The notes under the pieces: model-generated
The model's input: only the letters and a program-made list of their open reading frames with translations
Told to the model about the DNA's origin: nothing
Databases searched by the model: none
Program-made: the position numbers and the translations under genes
Part shown: positions 44,862 through 57,771 of the stretch, in pieces
How positions within the stretch are numbered: the stretch's first letter is position 1
Layout: each line of letters starts with the position of its first letter
Source of the DNA: Hydractinia symbiolongicarpus
Lineage: Eukaryota; Cnidaria; Hydrozoa; Anthoathecata; Hydractiniidae
DNA: 64,000 nucleotides
Direction: 5' to 3'
NCBI RefSeq assembly: GCF_029227915.1
Contig: NC_079878.1
Coordinates: 22,037,501 to 22,101,500 of the forward strand

Positions 44862-45345
44862 GAGTCAGCAAGGGGGCTTGACTACACTCAGTCTTGTCTT
44901 TGGAGAGTGACGACTCCACTTATTACCCCAGTCAAAAATAAAACAAAATCAAATAAAAATTAAGTTAACAAGGGGGTTTGATCATACTAGGTCTTGTCTT
45001 TGGAGAGTAACGACTCCACTTATTACCTGAGTTAAAAACAAAGAATAGCACAGTTCAACAGAAAGTGGTCAAAGTTAATTTTAGGAAGATAGGGATGTCT
45101 AGTTTCTGCTGATGACCGTCCGCGGACCTCTTCGAGGTGACCCAGCTAGCCATCCAGGGTACTTAGGTTCAGAAATATGGGTCGAAACCTACCTGCCCTT
45201 GGTTAAAGTTCTGTTCATCTTTTCAAATGTGTTGTGTCCTTTTTATTTTAATTTTTATATTTTTTTTATTAATTCCTTGTAAAAAGGGAGAATTGTGCTT
45301 TTAGAGGCATGTTCTCTAGAGGAGTACAACCTCTGCTTGTTTCCA
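44862..45345 (+). mobile_element. Tail element in copy 2 with two 63-bp repeats
   Basis: As in copy 1, but the second 63-bp repeat is fused to the third, leaving two. It contains the structured motif at 45093-45155, with one stem mismatch. Confidence 0.65.
45093..45155 (+). other. Structured motif (possible RNA fold), copy 2
   Basis: Same as 27409-27471, but the 3' strand of the outer stem reads CTAGCCATCC, giving one mismatch. Confidence 0.5.
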
Positions 45346-45407
45346 AAGACCTAACAGGTTGAGTTCATCATTGCGGTGGCTTGCCACCTCTTTGTAAATT
45401 ATTTTCT

Positions 45408-45625
45408 CTCATACACAGCTAAAGATATCGATGAGGAAGCCAACATGGGTAGAGCATTGCAATTGCAAGTGCAGGGTCAGTGGACGAAATGGGAAAATTA
45501 CGTAAAAAACGATCTATTTGGAAGCCCATTCTTGCCATGTCACCACACTTGCTTTCCTTCTGCCTTGCTTCTACTTCGATGTTCTTCCCTCACCTAGCAA
45601 TTTAAAGCGCTAGAAAGTTTGTACT
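45408..45625 (+). pseudogene. RLE-family leader fragment in copy 2
   Basis: Same remnant as at 27718-27935, with AKDIDEEANMGRALQLQ in frame and the same TAG after LKR. Confidence 0.65.
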
Positions 45626-45639
45626 GAATTTGCAATGCT

Positions 45640-45965
45640 GCCCTGATTATGTTTGGTAGCTTGGCCCTGTTAGGAACAGGGCAGAAAATACATAATCAGG
45701 ACAGGCTGGTTTATTATGTACGACAGCTTAAAACATATTATATGGCACTTATAAAGGAACATAATCAGGACAGGCTGGTTTTTGTGTGACGGTCTAATAT
45801 TATTTGTTACTTAAAAAAACCCATATAATTGGGGCAGGCCGACTTATATACGACAGTATTATAATGTTATTTAAGACTTTAGAACTAATGTAGTTGGGGC
45901 AGGCCAACTTATGTATGACATTCTAATATAGAACGAAAATAATCAGGGCCGAACGGCTTTTGTAT
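45640..45965. repeat. Same degenerate repeat zone, copy 2
   Basis: Collinear with 27940-28285; the matching right-hand words are at 48636-48715. Confidence 0.55.
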
Positions 45966-46111
45966 CATTCGTGACAAACAAATAGCCCTGGTGGCAAAGT
46001 TGTTGTTGTTCTGAAATGAAACGATAGTTTATGGAAACTAAATTTTGGGATTTGCAATTTGCGTGGAACTTTTTTTTCTTTTGGCATTGCATTTAGGCAT
46101 GGTCAGACAGG

Positions 46112-46390
46112 ATGTCTAGTTTCTTACAATTTCAAAGGGATGTTAAAAAAAACTACTATTTAAATTTTGCAATCGTCGGAACTAAATGGGTTTTAGTGGA
46201 GCCATGGAAGTGAGTTACACAGCCACTGGAAAAAGACCAACAAGTGACACAATTAACAAGAGAGTTCAAGAAGAAAATTTTCCAGTACTTAAGAAGCAAA
46301 GACACAGTAACAAAGGGGGAGAAGCACGTCGCTTTAGGTTATTTATCCAGAAGGTTAAGCTTATCGCGCACAAAGAGCCGGGAATAGTGG
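46112..46390 (+). pseudogene. Small ORF, copy 2, with nonsense change
   Basis: Matches 51692-51970 but has a TGA after EPWK. Confidence 0.3.
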
Positions 46391-47148
46391 CTATTTTGAT
46401 TGTGCCTTCGCAAAAAGCTATAAGTGAATAAAATCCTGATTCCAAATTTTTAGTTCAATGTTAAATAATCGCAATAATTATTATAACCGTTTCTATTTTC
46501 AGAAAAACAATAACAAGTAATCGATCGATAGGTAAAGGTTACTTGAGAGTGGCATACATATATGAATTTTTTCTCATCCCTCTAGCTAATTTCCAAAGAC
46601 CTAACATGTTGAGTTCATCATTGCGGTGGCTTGCCACCTCTTTGTAAATTATTTTCTTATTGCTGAATTTACTGCAATGAATTAAAACACGCCCATGTGA
46701 AAGAGACATTTAAAAATGTATTTACCTTTTTGAATAGTGTTTTCTACTCAGCAGAATTAATTAAACGTAAATTTATATTTACATAAAAAATTATGCCCTA
46801 AACAAAATATAAAGATTGGTACAAATAACCACTCAATTCACATTTCTCCCACTAAGGTTGCAAGTTCTTTTATGGTATCCAAAAATTTTTGAAGAGTATA
46901 TCAATCTTTGCGAAACCTGACACTTAAAAGAGCCACAGAAAACTGTAACGCCAATCAAGCCTATTATATCAAATCGCTTCATAAAACGCTTCTAAGTAAG
47001 TTCGCAAACACCTGAACTAAAATAACAAAACACTCTTAATTATGCTTGATTTTTCAACCGGAAATTTCTTTGCCACAACATCAAATGCCTAAAATTCACA
47101 TAGTTTTGTTTTATATTTATTATGCACTTTTCACTTCACTATTTTCAG

Positions 47149-47705
47149 GTTATTTAGTAGACATGATTCATATACCTGGTGGAGACTATAAGTACATCCT
47201 TTACTCCATTGATCATTGGCCGAGATTTAATTTTCTTGCTGCCCTGGAGTAAAAGGAAGGCGCTCCAATCACTGTTGAGTTGGAAAAACTATTTTCATTG
47301 TTCGGACCACCAAAGATCTTCCATTTCGATAACAGTTCAGAATTCAAAATCTTATCAAAGCTTGGCCAGGGAAGATTCAGGTGGTTCGTGGTCGTCCTCG
47401 CCATTTCGTGGTCGTCCTCGCCATCCACAGAGTCAAGGCATCATTGAACAGGCTCATATCAATGTGAAACATAAAATATCGGTCATGATAGCTGAGGGTG
47501 AATATTGTTCTGAAATATCAACATGCACAAGGTCGTCGCGTACAGAGTCAAGTAATGCTTTAATAGATTTTGGCAGCATACCGACTTCTACCACCAAACT
47601 GTGGCTTATGATGAGCTCTGCATCTTAGCTATGCTTCAAAAATGTTGTCGTCTTTACCCGTACATTAGATTGATGGTCATGAATCAAATCAACTTGAAAC
47701 CCTGA
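47149..47705 (+). pseudogene. Integrase pseudogene, copy 2 (uninterrupted)
   Basis: Carries the same stop after LAALE and the same 19-bp duplication as copy 1. Those lesions therefore predate the triplication. It reads across the CACTA element 1 target site (ACCACCAAACTGTGGCTTAT) without insertion. Confidence 0.7.
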
Positions 47706-49319
47706 CTTAAAGCATAAAATAACGTTGATTTTGTGGTAATTGTCGAACTAATTGGAGATTTTTAACGTAAAAAAGCTTTGTTTACAAAAAAGGCAGTGGC
47801 CTGAAATACAAAGTAGTGTAACAATTTAATGAACAGTACCTTCTGCACTGTGGGCTTTGTTTTTTATTACCTTATTCTCATTGTTTTGTGAGTCTTCGTT
47901 GAGCACTGAAAAATATCTTATTCATACACGAAAAGTTTTGTCCGGCTGTGCAAAATTTAAGTAATGTACATGTTTACATACCAAATAAACATTGTAAAGG
48001 TCTGTCAAGAGTTTCAAATGCACCATCACTTATTTTACTTTGAGGTTTCTTAAGGTAATCATATTCGCAACAATCCCAGATAGTGATACATGTTCCAAAG
48101 AAAAACTGCAACCGAGTCATATCTATATGATATTATTATTGTTTGTTACACTTGAAAAATATTTCGGCATCAAGGCATTCGTAATCATGCATATTGAAAA
48201 TATATCTTAACAAAGACTTCTAATAAAACTTGAGTTGATATTCTCACATGTTACTCGTTTACCAAAAATGTGAAACCCCTTCTTAGTTCATATTTTTATT
48301 ATAAATACTGCTTTAAATCGAGCAAAAAATATATCTTTGACTAACTGATTCCTTTTATATTCCTAGCTGCACTACCCCATACCTAAGAAAAGCAAATTTA
48401 GTGCAAAAAACTTATCAAACGTCTTCTAGAAGATTTTTGATCAGATTCAAAACCTTCATTTTAATCAAATTCACAACTTCAAAATTAGTTATTTGGAATA
48501 ACAGGTGCTTAAAACGACAAAATTAACTTACCCAGGTACATAAAGATTTGTCAATGCTTCATTCAGAAAAGCCGGAAGGAAATGCCAATCACAGTCCGCC
48601 TGCCATTATATCAGCGTTCTTAAACCGGTCACCACGACATAATCAGGGGGAAGAAACCATAATTGTGGACCATGCGGACATAATCCGGCCGTTCTTTTTA
48701 TAAACAGGCCGCTTTCGCAATCTTGGCAGAACAAATCTTCACTTTAATAAATTAAACAAATGAACACACATCGAACATAGACATTGGACGTGGAAAGATG
48801 ACAAACCATAAAAAAGAGTACACTACTAATTGCATGGTAAAAAACTATTACCGCACCTAACATATGGTTGTCAGACTTGAAGTCAGGGTCACAAAACAAT
48901 ACCCGAAAGAAATCAAATTTTTCAAAATCATGCAGTAAGAAGAATTACGTTTTCAGACATTTATACCCAATGCTCAAAGTTATACGAAAACATAAACCCC
49001 ATAATGCCCAACATCATATCATAGAACTATAATTAAACTTGTTGCAGTCGAAACTAACAGTGGCATACTATAACAATAATTAAGATAAAGAAACTAAAGC
49101 ATTTATTTATTTATTTATAACGAATATTTATACAGGATCTTTCCATTCAAAAATTAGTAAAATATACAAAATATATATAATTAAAAAATTTCTGTTCTTC
49201 CATGGGTCCTGTTTCGCAGCCCCCCCCCCCCCCCCCAAAAAAAAAAAAATAGTAATAAAAATTTAAAATAATAATTAAGAATTTTACAGAATCTTCTATT
49301 GATGTCGAAGCACGTATTT
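47706..49319 (+). other. Unit interior of copy 2, no gene seen
   Basis: AT-rich sequence shared with 36900-38530 and 53266-54967. It contains GACATAATCAGGGGG / GGACATAATCCGGCCG words (48636-48690) and a C(16)A(13) run (49221-49249) next to the 3' end of the CR1-like remnant. Confidence 0.6.
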
Positions 49320-50299
49320 TCAGACGAAGCTCGTTGAAAGTTTTTGCACCATTAAAAAGAAACTTTTTCTACTTGATTCCAGCTTAATCTTAGGAGGTCG
49401 TAGTAAATGATTTTTATTTCTTGTGTTGTTTGTCATTTTTTCGAAATAATTTACAAAGTTTTCACACACGTCTCCATGAACACACTTGAAAACTTGAAGG
49501 CAAAGACGTTTCCTTAACAGATCTTTAATTGATGCTGGTTTAGATTTTCTTGGCACGTTCTTCTTGAATATAATGCGATTTGCTCGCTTTTCTAAATTTT
49601 CCAACTTTAGCTGAAACGTCTTGGTAGAATAACATGTAATGATTGAACAATACGTGAAAACTGGTATCAGCATGGTCTTGTAAATTGTTGATGCAATCTC
49701 GATGGTTAACTGAGGTCTGATTCTCTGAAGCAAGTATAATCTCCCTCTAACTTTCTTGTATGTCGACTCGATGTGCTCACATAGTGAAAGAGTTTGGTCC
49801 AATTTTACACCAAGATACTTGTAGCAGTTGGTGAAAGAGAGTGATTGATGCCGATAATCTATATCCAAGGTCTTATTTTTGATACGTTGAGTAGTGCCAA
49901 ACAGCATGCATTCCGTTTTCCCTTTTTTCATATTTATAACAAGATCGTTCATTTTAAGCCAGTCTGCAAGACGATTGAAGTCATCAGTCAACAATTTTTC
50001 GATGCTATCTTTTGTTTTACCAGAAACATAAAATGACAGTGTCATCAGCGTATGTCAGTATTTTACAGTTTGAAAGGACGCTGCCAATGTCATTGAAGGT
50101 AATTAAGAATAAAAGGGGACCTAAAATCGAGCCCTGCGGTACAGCACAGGTTACTGACTCAGGTTCAGATGTTTCATAATTTATTTTCACAATTTGCTTC
50201 CGACCAAAGAGGTAGTCAATGAAAAGTTCCTTTTCGAGTCCTGTAACACCATGACTTTTCGGGCTTTCAGTGATTTGTGCGTGACTTAGCGAATCGAAG
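49320..50299 (-). pseudogene. CR1-like RT 3' part, copy 2 (uninterrupted)
   Basis: One open frame from 50045 to 49320 (241 codons) from KDSIEKLLTDDFNRLADWLK to KLSTSFV. It is the intact version of the sequence split by CACTA element 2 in copy 1. Upstream, 50046-50299 carries the SESVTCAVPQGSILGPLLF and YADD region with a frame break. It stops abruptly at the junction. Confidence 0.85.
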
Positions 50300-50349
50300 T
50301 CATATGTTTTCTTTTTAGAAGAGCTGAGATAAGAATATTTTAACCGGAA

Positions 50350-50930
50350 TAAGTCAGCAAGGGGGCTTGACTACACTCAGTCTTGTCTTTGAAGAGTGAC
50401 GACTCTACTTATTACCCCAGTCAAAAATAAAACAAAATCAAATAAAAATTAAGTTAACAAGGGGGTTTGATCATACTAGGTCTTGTCTTTGGAGAGTGAC
50501 GACTCCACTTATTACCCCAGTTAAAAAAAAATAAAAAAAATATATTAGCAGGGGGGGTTGATCACACATGATCTTGTCTTTGGAGAGTAACGACTCCACT
50601 TATTACCTGAGTTAAAAACAAAGAATAGCACAGTTCAACAGAAAGTGGTCAAAGTTAATTTTAGGAAGATAGGGATGTCTAGTTTCTGCTGATGACCGTC
50701 CGCGGACCTCTTCGAGGTGACCCAGCTAGACATCCAGGGTACTTAGGTTCAGAAATATGGGTCGAAACCTACCTGCCCTTGGTTAAAGTTCTGTTCATCT
50801 TTTCAAATGTGTTGTGTCCTTTTTATTTTAATTTTTATATTTTTTTAATTAATTCCTTGTAAAAAGGGAGAATTGTGCTTTTAGAGGCATGTTCTCTAGA
50901 AGAGTACAACCTCTGCTTGTTTCCAAAGAC
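50350..50930 (+). mobile_element. Tail element in copy 3 with three 63-bp repeats
   Basis: Same layout as copy 1. The structured motif is at 50673-50735. Confidence 0.65.
50673..50735 (+). other. Structured motif (possible RNA fold), copy 3
   Basis: Identical in stem sequence to the copy at 27409-27471. Confidence 0.5.
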
Positions 50931-50987
50931 CTAACAGGTTGAGTTCATCATTGCGGTGGCTTGCCACCTCTTTGTAAATTATTTTCT

Positions 50988-51205
50988 CTCGTACACAGCT
51001 AAAGATATCGATGAGGAAGCCAACATGGGTAGAGCATTGCAATTGCAAGTGCAGGGTCAGTGGACGAAATGGGAAAATTACATAAAAAACGATCTATTTG
51101 GAAGTCCATTCTTGCCATGTCACCACACTTGCTTTCCTTCTGCCTTGCTTCTACTTCGATGTTCTTCCCTCACCTAGCAATTTAAAGCGCTAGAAAGTTT
51201 GTACT
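50988..51205 (+). pseudogene. RLE-family leader fragment in copy 3
   Basis: Same remnant as in copies 1 and 2, so it was already truncated before the triplication. Confidence 0.65.
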
Positions 51206-51219
51206 GAATCTGCAATGCT

Positions 51220-51545
51220 GCCCTGATTATGTATGGTAGCTTGGCCCTGTTAGGAACAGGGCAGAAAATACATAATCAGGACAGGCTGGTTTATTATGTA
51301 CGACAGCTTAAAACATATTATATGGCACTTATAAAGGAACATAATCAGGACAGGCTGGTTTTTGTACGACGGTCTAATATCATTTGTTACTTAAAAAAAC
51401 CCATATAATTGGGGCAGGCCGACTTATATACGACAGTATTATAATGTTATTTAAGACTTTAGAACTAATGTAGTTGGGGCAGGCCAACTTATGTATGACA
51501 TTCTAATATAGAACGAAAATAATCAGGGCCGAACGGCTTTTGTAT
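51220..51545. repeat. Same degenerate repeat zone, copy 3
   Basis: Collinear with 27940-28285; the matching right-hand words are at 54118-54200. Confidence 0.55.
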
Positions 51546-51691
51546 CATTCGTGACAAACAAATAGCCCTGGTGGCAAAGTTGTTGTTGTTCTGAAATGAA
51601 ACGATAGTTTATGGAAACTAAATTTTGGGATTCGCAATTTGCGTGGAACTTTTTTTTCTTTTGGCATTGCATTTAGGCATGGTCAGACAGG

Positions 51692-51970
51692 ATGTCTAGT
51701 TTCTTACAATTTCGAAGGGATGTTAAAAAAAACTACCATTTAAATTTTGCAATCGTCGGAACTAAATGGGTGTTAGTGGAGCCATGGAAGTGCGTTACAC
51801 AGCCACTGGAAAAAGACCAACAAGTGACACAATTAACAAGAGAGTTCAAGAAGAAAATTTTCCAGTACTTAAGAAGCAAAGACACAGTAACAAAGGGGGA
51901 GAAGCACGTCGCTTTAGGTTATTTATCCAGAAGGTTAAGCTTATCGCGCGCAAAGAGCCGGGAATAGTGG
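51692..51970 (+). CDS. Small ORF of 91 residues, unknown, best copy
   Basis: Opens MSSFLQFRRDVKKNYHLNF and stays open for 91 codons. It is Lys/Arg-rich, with an SRRLSLSRAKSRE end. Copy 2 (46112 onward) has a TGA at the codon after EPWK, and copy 1 (28427 onward) has lost about 115 bp between two ATTTT words. It lies between the repeat zone and the integrase pseudogene, so it may be the start of that transposon's protein. No family recognised. Confidence 0.3.
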
Positions 51971-52706
51971 CTATTTTGATTGTGCCTTCGCAAAAAGCTA
52001 TAAGTGAATAAAATCCTGATTCCAAATTTTTAGTTCAATGTTAAATAATCGCAATAATTATTATAACCGTTTCTATTTTCAGAAAAACAATAACAAGTAA
52101 TCGATCGATAGGTAAAGGTTACTTGAGAGTGGCATACATCTAGCTAATTTCCAAAGACCTAACAGGTTGAGTTCATCATTGCGGTGGCTTGCCACCTCTT
52201 TGTAAGTTATTTTCTTATTGCTGAATTCACTGCAATGAATTAAAACACGCCCATGTGAAAGAGACATTTAAAAATGTATTTACCTTTTTGAATAGTGTTT
52301 TCTACTCAGCAGAATTAATTAAGCGTAAATTTATATTTACATAAAAAATTATGCCCTAAACAAAATATAAAGATTGGTACAAATAACCACTCAATTCACA
52401 TTTCTCCCACTAAGGTTGCAAGTTCTTTTATGGTATCCAAAAATTTTTGAAGAGTATATCAATCTTTGCGAAACTTGACACTTAAAAGAGCCACAGAAAA
52501 CTGTAACGCCAATCAAGCCTATTATATCAAATCGCTTCATAAAACGCTTCTAAGTAAGTTCGCAAACACCTGAACTAAAATAACAAAACACTCTTAATTA
52601 TGCTTGATTTTTCAACCGGAAATTTCTTTGCCACAACATCAAAGGCCTAAAATTCACATAGTTTTGTTTTATATTTTTTATGCACCTTTCACTTTACTAT
52701 TTTCAG

Positions 52707-53265
52707 GCTATTTAGTAGACATGATTCATATACCTGGTGGAGACTATAAGTACATCCTTTATTCCATTGATCATTGGCCGAGATTTAATTTTCTTGCTGC
52801 CCTGGAGTAAAAGGAAAGCTCTCCAATCACTGTTGAGTTGGAAAAACTATTTTCATTGTTCGGACCACCAAAGATCTTCCATTTCGATAAAAGTTCAGAA
52901 TTCAAAATCTTATCAAAGCTTGGCCAGGGAAGATTCAGGTGGTTCGTGGTCGTCCTCGCCATCTCGTGGTCGTCCTCGCCATCCACAGAGTCAAGGCATC
53001 ATTGAACAGGCTCATATCAATGTGAAACATAAAATATCGGTCATGATAGCTGAGGGTGAATATTGTTCTGAAATATCAACATGCACAAGGTCGTCGCGTA
53101 CAGAGTCAAGTAATGCTTTAACAGATTTTGGCAGCATACTGACTTCTACCACCAAACTGTGGCTTATAATGAGCTCTGCATCTTAGCTATGCTTCAAAAA
53201 TGTTGTCGTCTTTACCCGTACATTAGATTGATGGTCATGAATCAAATCAACTTGAAACCCTGACT
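52707..53265 (+). pseudogene. Integrase pseudogene, copy 3 (uninterrupted)
   Basis: Same shared lesions as copies 1 and 2, plus a few private substitutions (for example FDKSSEF for FDNSSEF). Confidence 0.7.
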
Positions 53266-54334
53266 AAAAGCATAAAAAAACGTTGATTTTGTGGTAATTT
53301 GTCGAACTAATTGGAGATTTTTAACGTAAAAAAAGCTTTGTTTACAAAAAAGGCAGTGGCCTGAAATACAAAGTAGTGTAACAATTTAATGAACAGTACC
53401 TTCTGCACTGTGGGCTTTGTTTTTTATTATCTTATTCTCATTGTTTTGTGAGTCTTCGTTGAGCACTGAAAAATATCTTATTCATACACGAAAAGTTTTG
53501 TCCGACTGTGCAAAATTTAAGTAATGTACATGTTTACATACCAAATAAACATTGTAAAGGTCTGTCAAGAGTTTCAAATGCACCATCACTTATTTTACTT
53601 TGAGGTTTCTTAAGGTAATCATATTCGCAACAATCCCAGATAGTGATACATGTTCCAAAGAAAAACTGCAACCGAGTCATATCTATATGATATTATTATT
53701 GTTTGTTACACTTATAAAATATTTCGGCATCAAGGCATTCGTAATCATGCATATTGAAAATATATCTTTACAAAGACTTCTAATAAAACTTGAGTTGATA
53801 TTCTCACATGTTACTCGTTTACCAAAAATGTGAAACCCCTTCTTAGTTCATATTTTTATTGTAAATACTGCTTTAAATCGAGAAAAAAATATATCTTTGA
53901 CTAACTGATTCCTTTTATATTCCTAGCTGCACTACCCCATACCTAAGAAAAGCACTACCCCATACCTAAGAAAAGCAAATTTAGGGCAAAAAACTTATCA
54001 AACATCTTCTAGAAGATTTTACATAAAGATTTGTCAATGCTTCATTCACAAAAGCCGGAAGAAAATGCCAATCACAGTCCGCCTGCCATTATATCAGCGT
54101 TCATAAACCGGTCACCACGACATAATCAGGGGGAAGAAACCATAATTGTGGACCATGCGGACATAATCCGGCCGTTCTTTTTATAAACAGGCCGCTTTCG
54201 CAATCTTGGCAGAACAAATCTTCACTTTAATAAATTAAACAAATGAACACACATCGAACATAGACATTGGACGTGGAAAGATGACAAACCATAAAAAAGA
54301 GTACACTACTAATTGCATAGTAAAAAACTATTAC

Positions 54335-54506
54335 CAAGTAGTTGTGTTAAATATTTTGGACTAGAGATAGATAAACACCTTACCTGGAAAAACCATGGCT
54401 ATAATCAAATTAAGAACTAAGTTAAGTAGAGCTGTTTGTGTCCTTATCTAAACTAAGACACTTCATTAGATTCTTTCATTGATATTTAGCATGCCCTCTT
54501 TTCGTC
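54335..54506 (+). mobile_element. Inserted fragment of a different LINE RT in copy 3
   Basis: About 170 bp absent from the same place in copies 1 and 2 (TTACC|GCACCTAAC). It encodes KYFGLEIDKHLTWKNHGYNQ, the conserved thumb segment of CR1/L2-like RTs, in a broken frame. The fragment is too short to be a normal insertion and may be a capture during break repair. Confidence 0.6.
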
Positions 54507-54967
54507 GCACCTAACATATGGTTGTCAGACTTGAAGTCAGGGTCACAAAACAATACCCGAAAGAATTCAAATTTTTCAAAATCATGCAGTAAGAAGAATT
54601 ACGTTTTCAGACATTTATACCCAATGCTCAAAGTTATACGAAAACATAAACCGGATAATGCCCAACATCATATCATAAGAACTATAATTAAACTAGTTGC
54701 AGTCGAAACTAACAGTGGCATACTATAACAATAATTAAGATAAAGAAACTAAAGCATTTATTTATTTATTTATAACGAATATTTATACAGGATCTTTCCA
54801 TTTAAAAATTAGTAAAATATACAAAATATATATAATTACAAAATTTCTGTTCTTCCATGGGTCCTGTGTCGCAGCCCCCCTCCAAAAAAAAAAAAAATAA
54901 TCATAAAAATTTAAAATAATAACTAAGAATTTTACAGAACCTTCTATTGATGTCGAAGCACGTATTT

Positions 54968-57771
54968 TCAGACGAAGCTCGTTGAAAGTTTTTGCACCAT
55001 TAAAAAGAAACTTTTTCTACTTGATTCCAGCTTAATCTTAGGAAGTCGTAGTAAATGATTTTTATTTCTTGTGTTGTTTGTCATTTTTTCGAAATAATTT
55101 ACAAAGTTTTCACACAGGTCTCCATGAACACACTTGAAAACTTGAAGGCAAAGACGTTTCCTTAACAGATCTTTAATTGATGCTGGTTTAGATTTTCTTG
55201 GCACGTTCTTCTTGAATATAATGCGATTTGCTCGCTTTTCTAAATTTTCCAACTTTAGCTGAAACGTCTTGGTAGAATAACATGTAATGATTGAACAATA
55301 CGTAAAAACTGGTATCAGCATGGTCTTGTAAATTGTTGATGCAATCTCGATGGTTAACTGAGGTCTGATTCTCTGAAGCAAGTATAATCTCCCTCTAACT
55401 TTCTTGTATGTCGACTCGATGTGCTCACATAGTGAAAGAGTTTGGTCCAATTTTACACCAAGATACTTGTAGGAGTTGGTAAAAGAGAGTGATTGATGCC
55501 GATAATCTGTATCCAAGGTCTTATTTTTGATACGTTGAGTAGTGCCAAACAGCATGCATTCCGTTTTCCCTTTTTTCATATTTATAACAAGATCGTTCAT
55601 TTTAAGCCAGTCTGCAAGACGATTGAATCATCAGTCAACAATTTTTCGATGCTATCTTTTGTTTTACTAGAAACATAAATGACAGTGTCATCAGCGTATG
55701 TCAGTATTTTACAGTTTGAAAGGACGCTGCCAATGTCATTAAAGGTAATTAAGAATAAAAGGGGACCTAAAATCGAGCCCTGCGGTACACCACAGGTTAC
55801 TGACTCAGGTTCAGATTTTTCATTATTTATTTTCACAATTTGATTCCGGCCAAAGAGGTAGTCAATGAAAAGTTCCTTTTCGAGTCCTGTAACACCATGA
55901 CTTTTCAGGCTTTCAATGATTTGTGCGTGACTTAGCGAATTGAAGGCTTTCCTAAGATCTATGAAGATTGCACCAGTTAACTCTCCATTGTCTATATTCC
56001 TTCTTTTGTCAAGAAATAGTGTGGCAGCAAGTTCCGTGTTTCTTTTCTTTCTAAAGCCAAATTGAGTTTCAGATAACAGTTTATTCTGTTCTAGAAATTT
56101 ACATAACTGGTTGTGAATACATTTTTCCAGAATTTTTGAACAAACAGGCAAGACGGTAATTGGACGATAATTGTCCATGTCATCTTTACGTCCTGATTTG
56201 TGAATGGGCGTCACTTGTCCCAGCTTGAAATCGGACGGTATTATACCAGATCTTAGTGAGGCATTGATGACATGGCAAAGAGGCTTTGCTAAGTGTTTTG
56301 CGCTGTCTTTCAGCATGCCTGGTGGAAGATCGTCAGAACCACAAGCCTTACTACGTTTTAGTTTCTTGAGATGCATGAAAACTTCATTAACTGTGACCTC
56401 AGTGAACTCAAAGGTAGTACTTGTTTTCAAATTACGTTCCTTCGGTTTTGCCCAGATGAAATTTTTCAGTGGCATTGCCTTGGCCTTCAGTTTCGAAACG
56501 GTGGTAGAGAAGTAAGAACAAAAACGTAATGGGATAGATTTTGCATTTGAGTTTCTTATGCCGTCAATAATAAAAGATTTAACTGTTGAGATTTTTTCTT
56601 TTAAGGGAAAAATTCTTTTCAATGTTTTCCAAAATCGTTTAGGATCGTTTGCCGTTTCCTGCAGGAATGTCCTACTATGTTCGTTTCTAGCATTTCTAAC
56701 AAGGTTATTTACTTTGTTTCTTTGACTCTTGAACTTTTCAATGTCAGTGGAAGTTCTTGATTTACGAAACTTTCTGTTCAATGTGTCTCGGTAATTCATT
56801 TCCGATTTTATATCACGTGTCAACCATGGTGATTTTTTACCTTTGACTTTTTTGGTAATATTTGGGGCGTGCTAGTTGAAATTCCGACTTACAGTATCTC
56901 TCAATGTATCCCAGGCGTTATTAGGATTTCGTTCAGCATAAACTGAATCCCAGTTTTCATTACTCAAATCGCGAGATAATTCACCAGAATTGTAATTTGA
57001 ATAATCTCTACATTTTATTGTTTCATACTGTTGTTTAATTTTATTAAGTTTTCTTTTGCACCCAATGGCATAATGATAGCGCGGTTGAAACGATTTTAAT
57101 TTCCATTAGATTCTCGGGTTTTGTTTTCAAAATAACATCAATAAGCGACTCAGTGGTGTCTGTAATTCTTGTTGGTCACTTGATGGTTTGTATAAGGCCA
57201 TTTAATGATAGTAAATCTTTCAACGGTTTATTGTTATTTTTTATAAGATAATTACAGTTAATGTCTCCCAGTATTATGAGTTCTTTGTTTCCGTTATTTA
57301 TTTTTGTTAAGGTTTTTTGAAAATTATTGTTAAAGTTTTTACTTAGGTGTTTTTTGAGGTATACGGTGGTCGATAAAGTATACCAACAATAAAAGACTTT
57401 GTGTAATCGGAAAATATTTCTAACCAAATGCATTCGACATCATAAATTTCCAAATCGAGTCTTCTAACATAATTTAAGCTGTTGCTAATGTAAGCGCCAA
57501 CTCCTCCTCCCGGCGAAACACGGTCTCTCCGTTCAAATGTATATCCAGAAATATTAATAAACGACGTAGGTAAAGAATCATTTAACAAAGTTTCTGTTAC
57601 TCCAAAAATCTTGATGTTATGATTTTTAATAAAGTAAGTTAATAATTCCAATTTACTTGACAAACCTCGAATGTTCTGGTGCACAATTGTAAAATCCTGT
57701 TCTTTCCATGGACCTGGACATTTTTCAATATCCCCAGCCATTAACAATAATAAAAAAAAACACGCACACAC
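54968..57771 (-). pseudogene. CR1-like non-LTR retrotransposon: AP endonuclease plus RT
   Basis: Endonuclease part at 57771-57176: IVHQNIRGLSSKLELLTYFI, TETLLNDSLP, RRDRVSPGGGVGAYI, and after a frameshift near 57400, ELIILGDINCNYL. The linker at 57175-56824 has a stop (NFN stop HAPNITKK). RT at 56823-55597: NDPKRFWKTLKRIFP, ACGSDDLPPGMLK, NYRPITVLPVCSKILE, TQFGFRKKRNTE, AIFIDLRKAFNSLSH (motif A), GVPQGSILGPLLFLITFND, LTYADDTVI (motif C). A one-base deletion near 55627 (GATTGAATCATC versus GATTGAAGTCATC in copies 1 and 2) breaks the frame before the C-terminal region 55600-54968. Close to complete, but not functional as read. The APE type distinguishes it from the RLE family elsewhere in the window. 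Confidence 0.88.

Larger units (their letters stand above)
44811..50299 (+). repeat. Tandem triplication, copy 2
   Basis: 5,489 bp. It begins at the junction GCGAATCGAAG|TCATATG, which fuses the RT remnant to the USP stop region, and ends at the next identical junction. It lacks both CACTA insertions, so it is the empty-site reference. One of the three 63-bp tail repeats is missing (45035). Confidence 0.9.
50300..55945 (+). repeat. Tandem triplication, copy 3 (runs into the original CR1-like element)
   Basis: Collinear with copy 2 until about 55,945, where the RT continues normally (GAATTGAAGGCTTTCC) instead of jumping to TCATATG. This copy therefore preserves the original right edge. Private changes: a 25-bp duplication at 53934-53978, a deletion of about 120 bp at 54018, and an insertion of about 170 bp at 54335-54506. 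Confidence 0.9.

Noticed and set aside
44811-55945. Triplication as pure assembly artefact
   Set aside because: Copies carry private deletions, insertions and substitutions, and only copy 1 has the CACTA insertions. Real copies are more likely, although long reads should confirm them.
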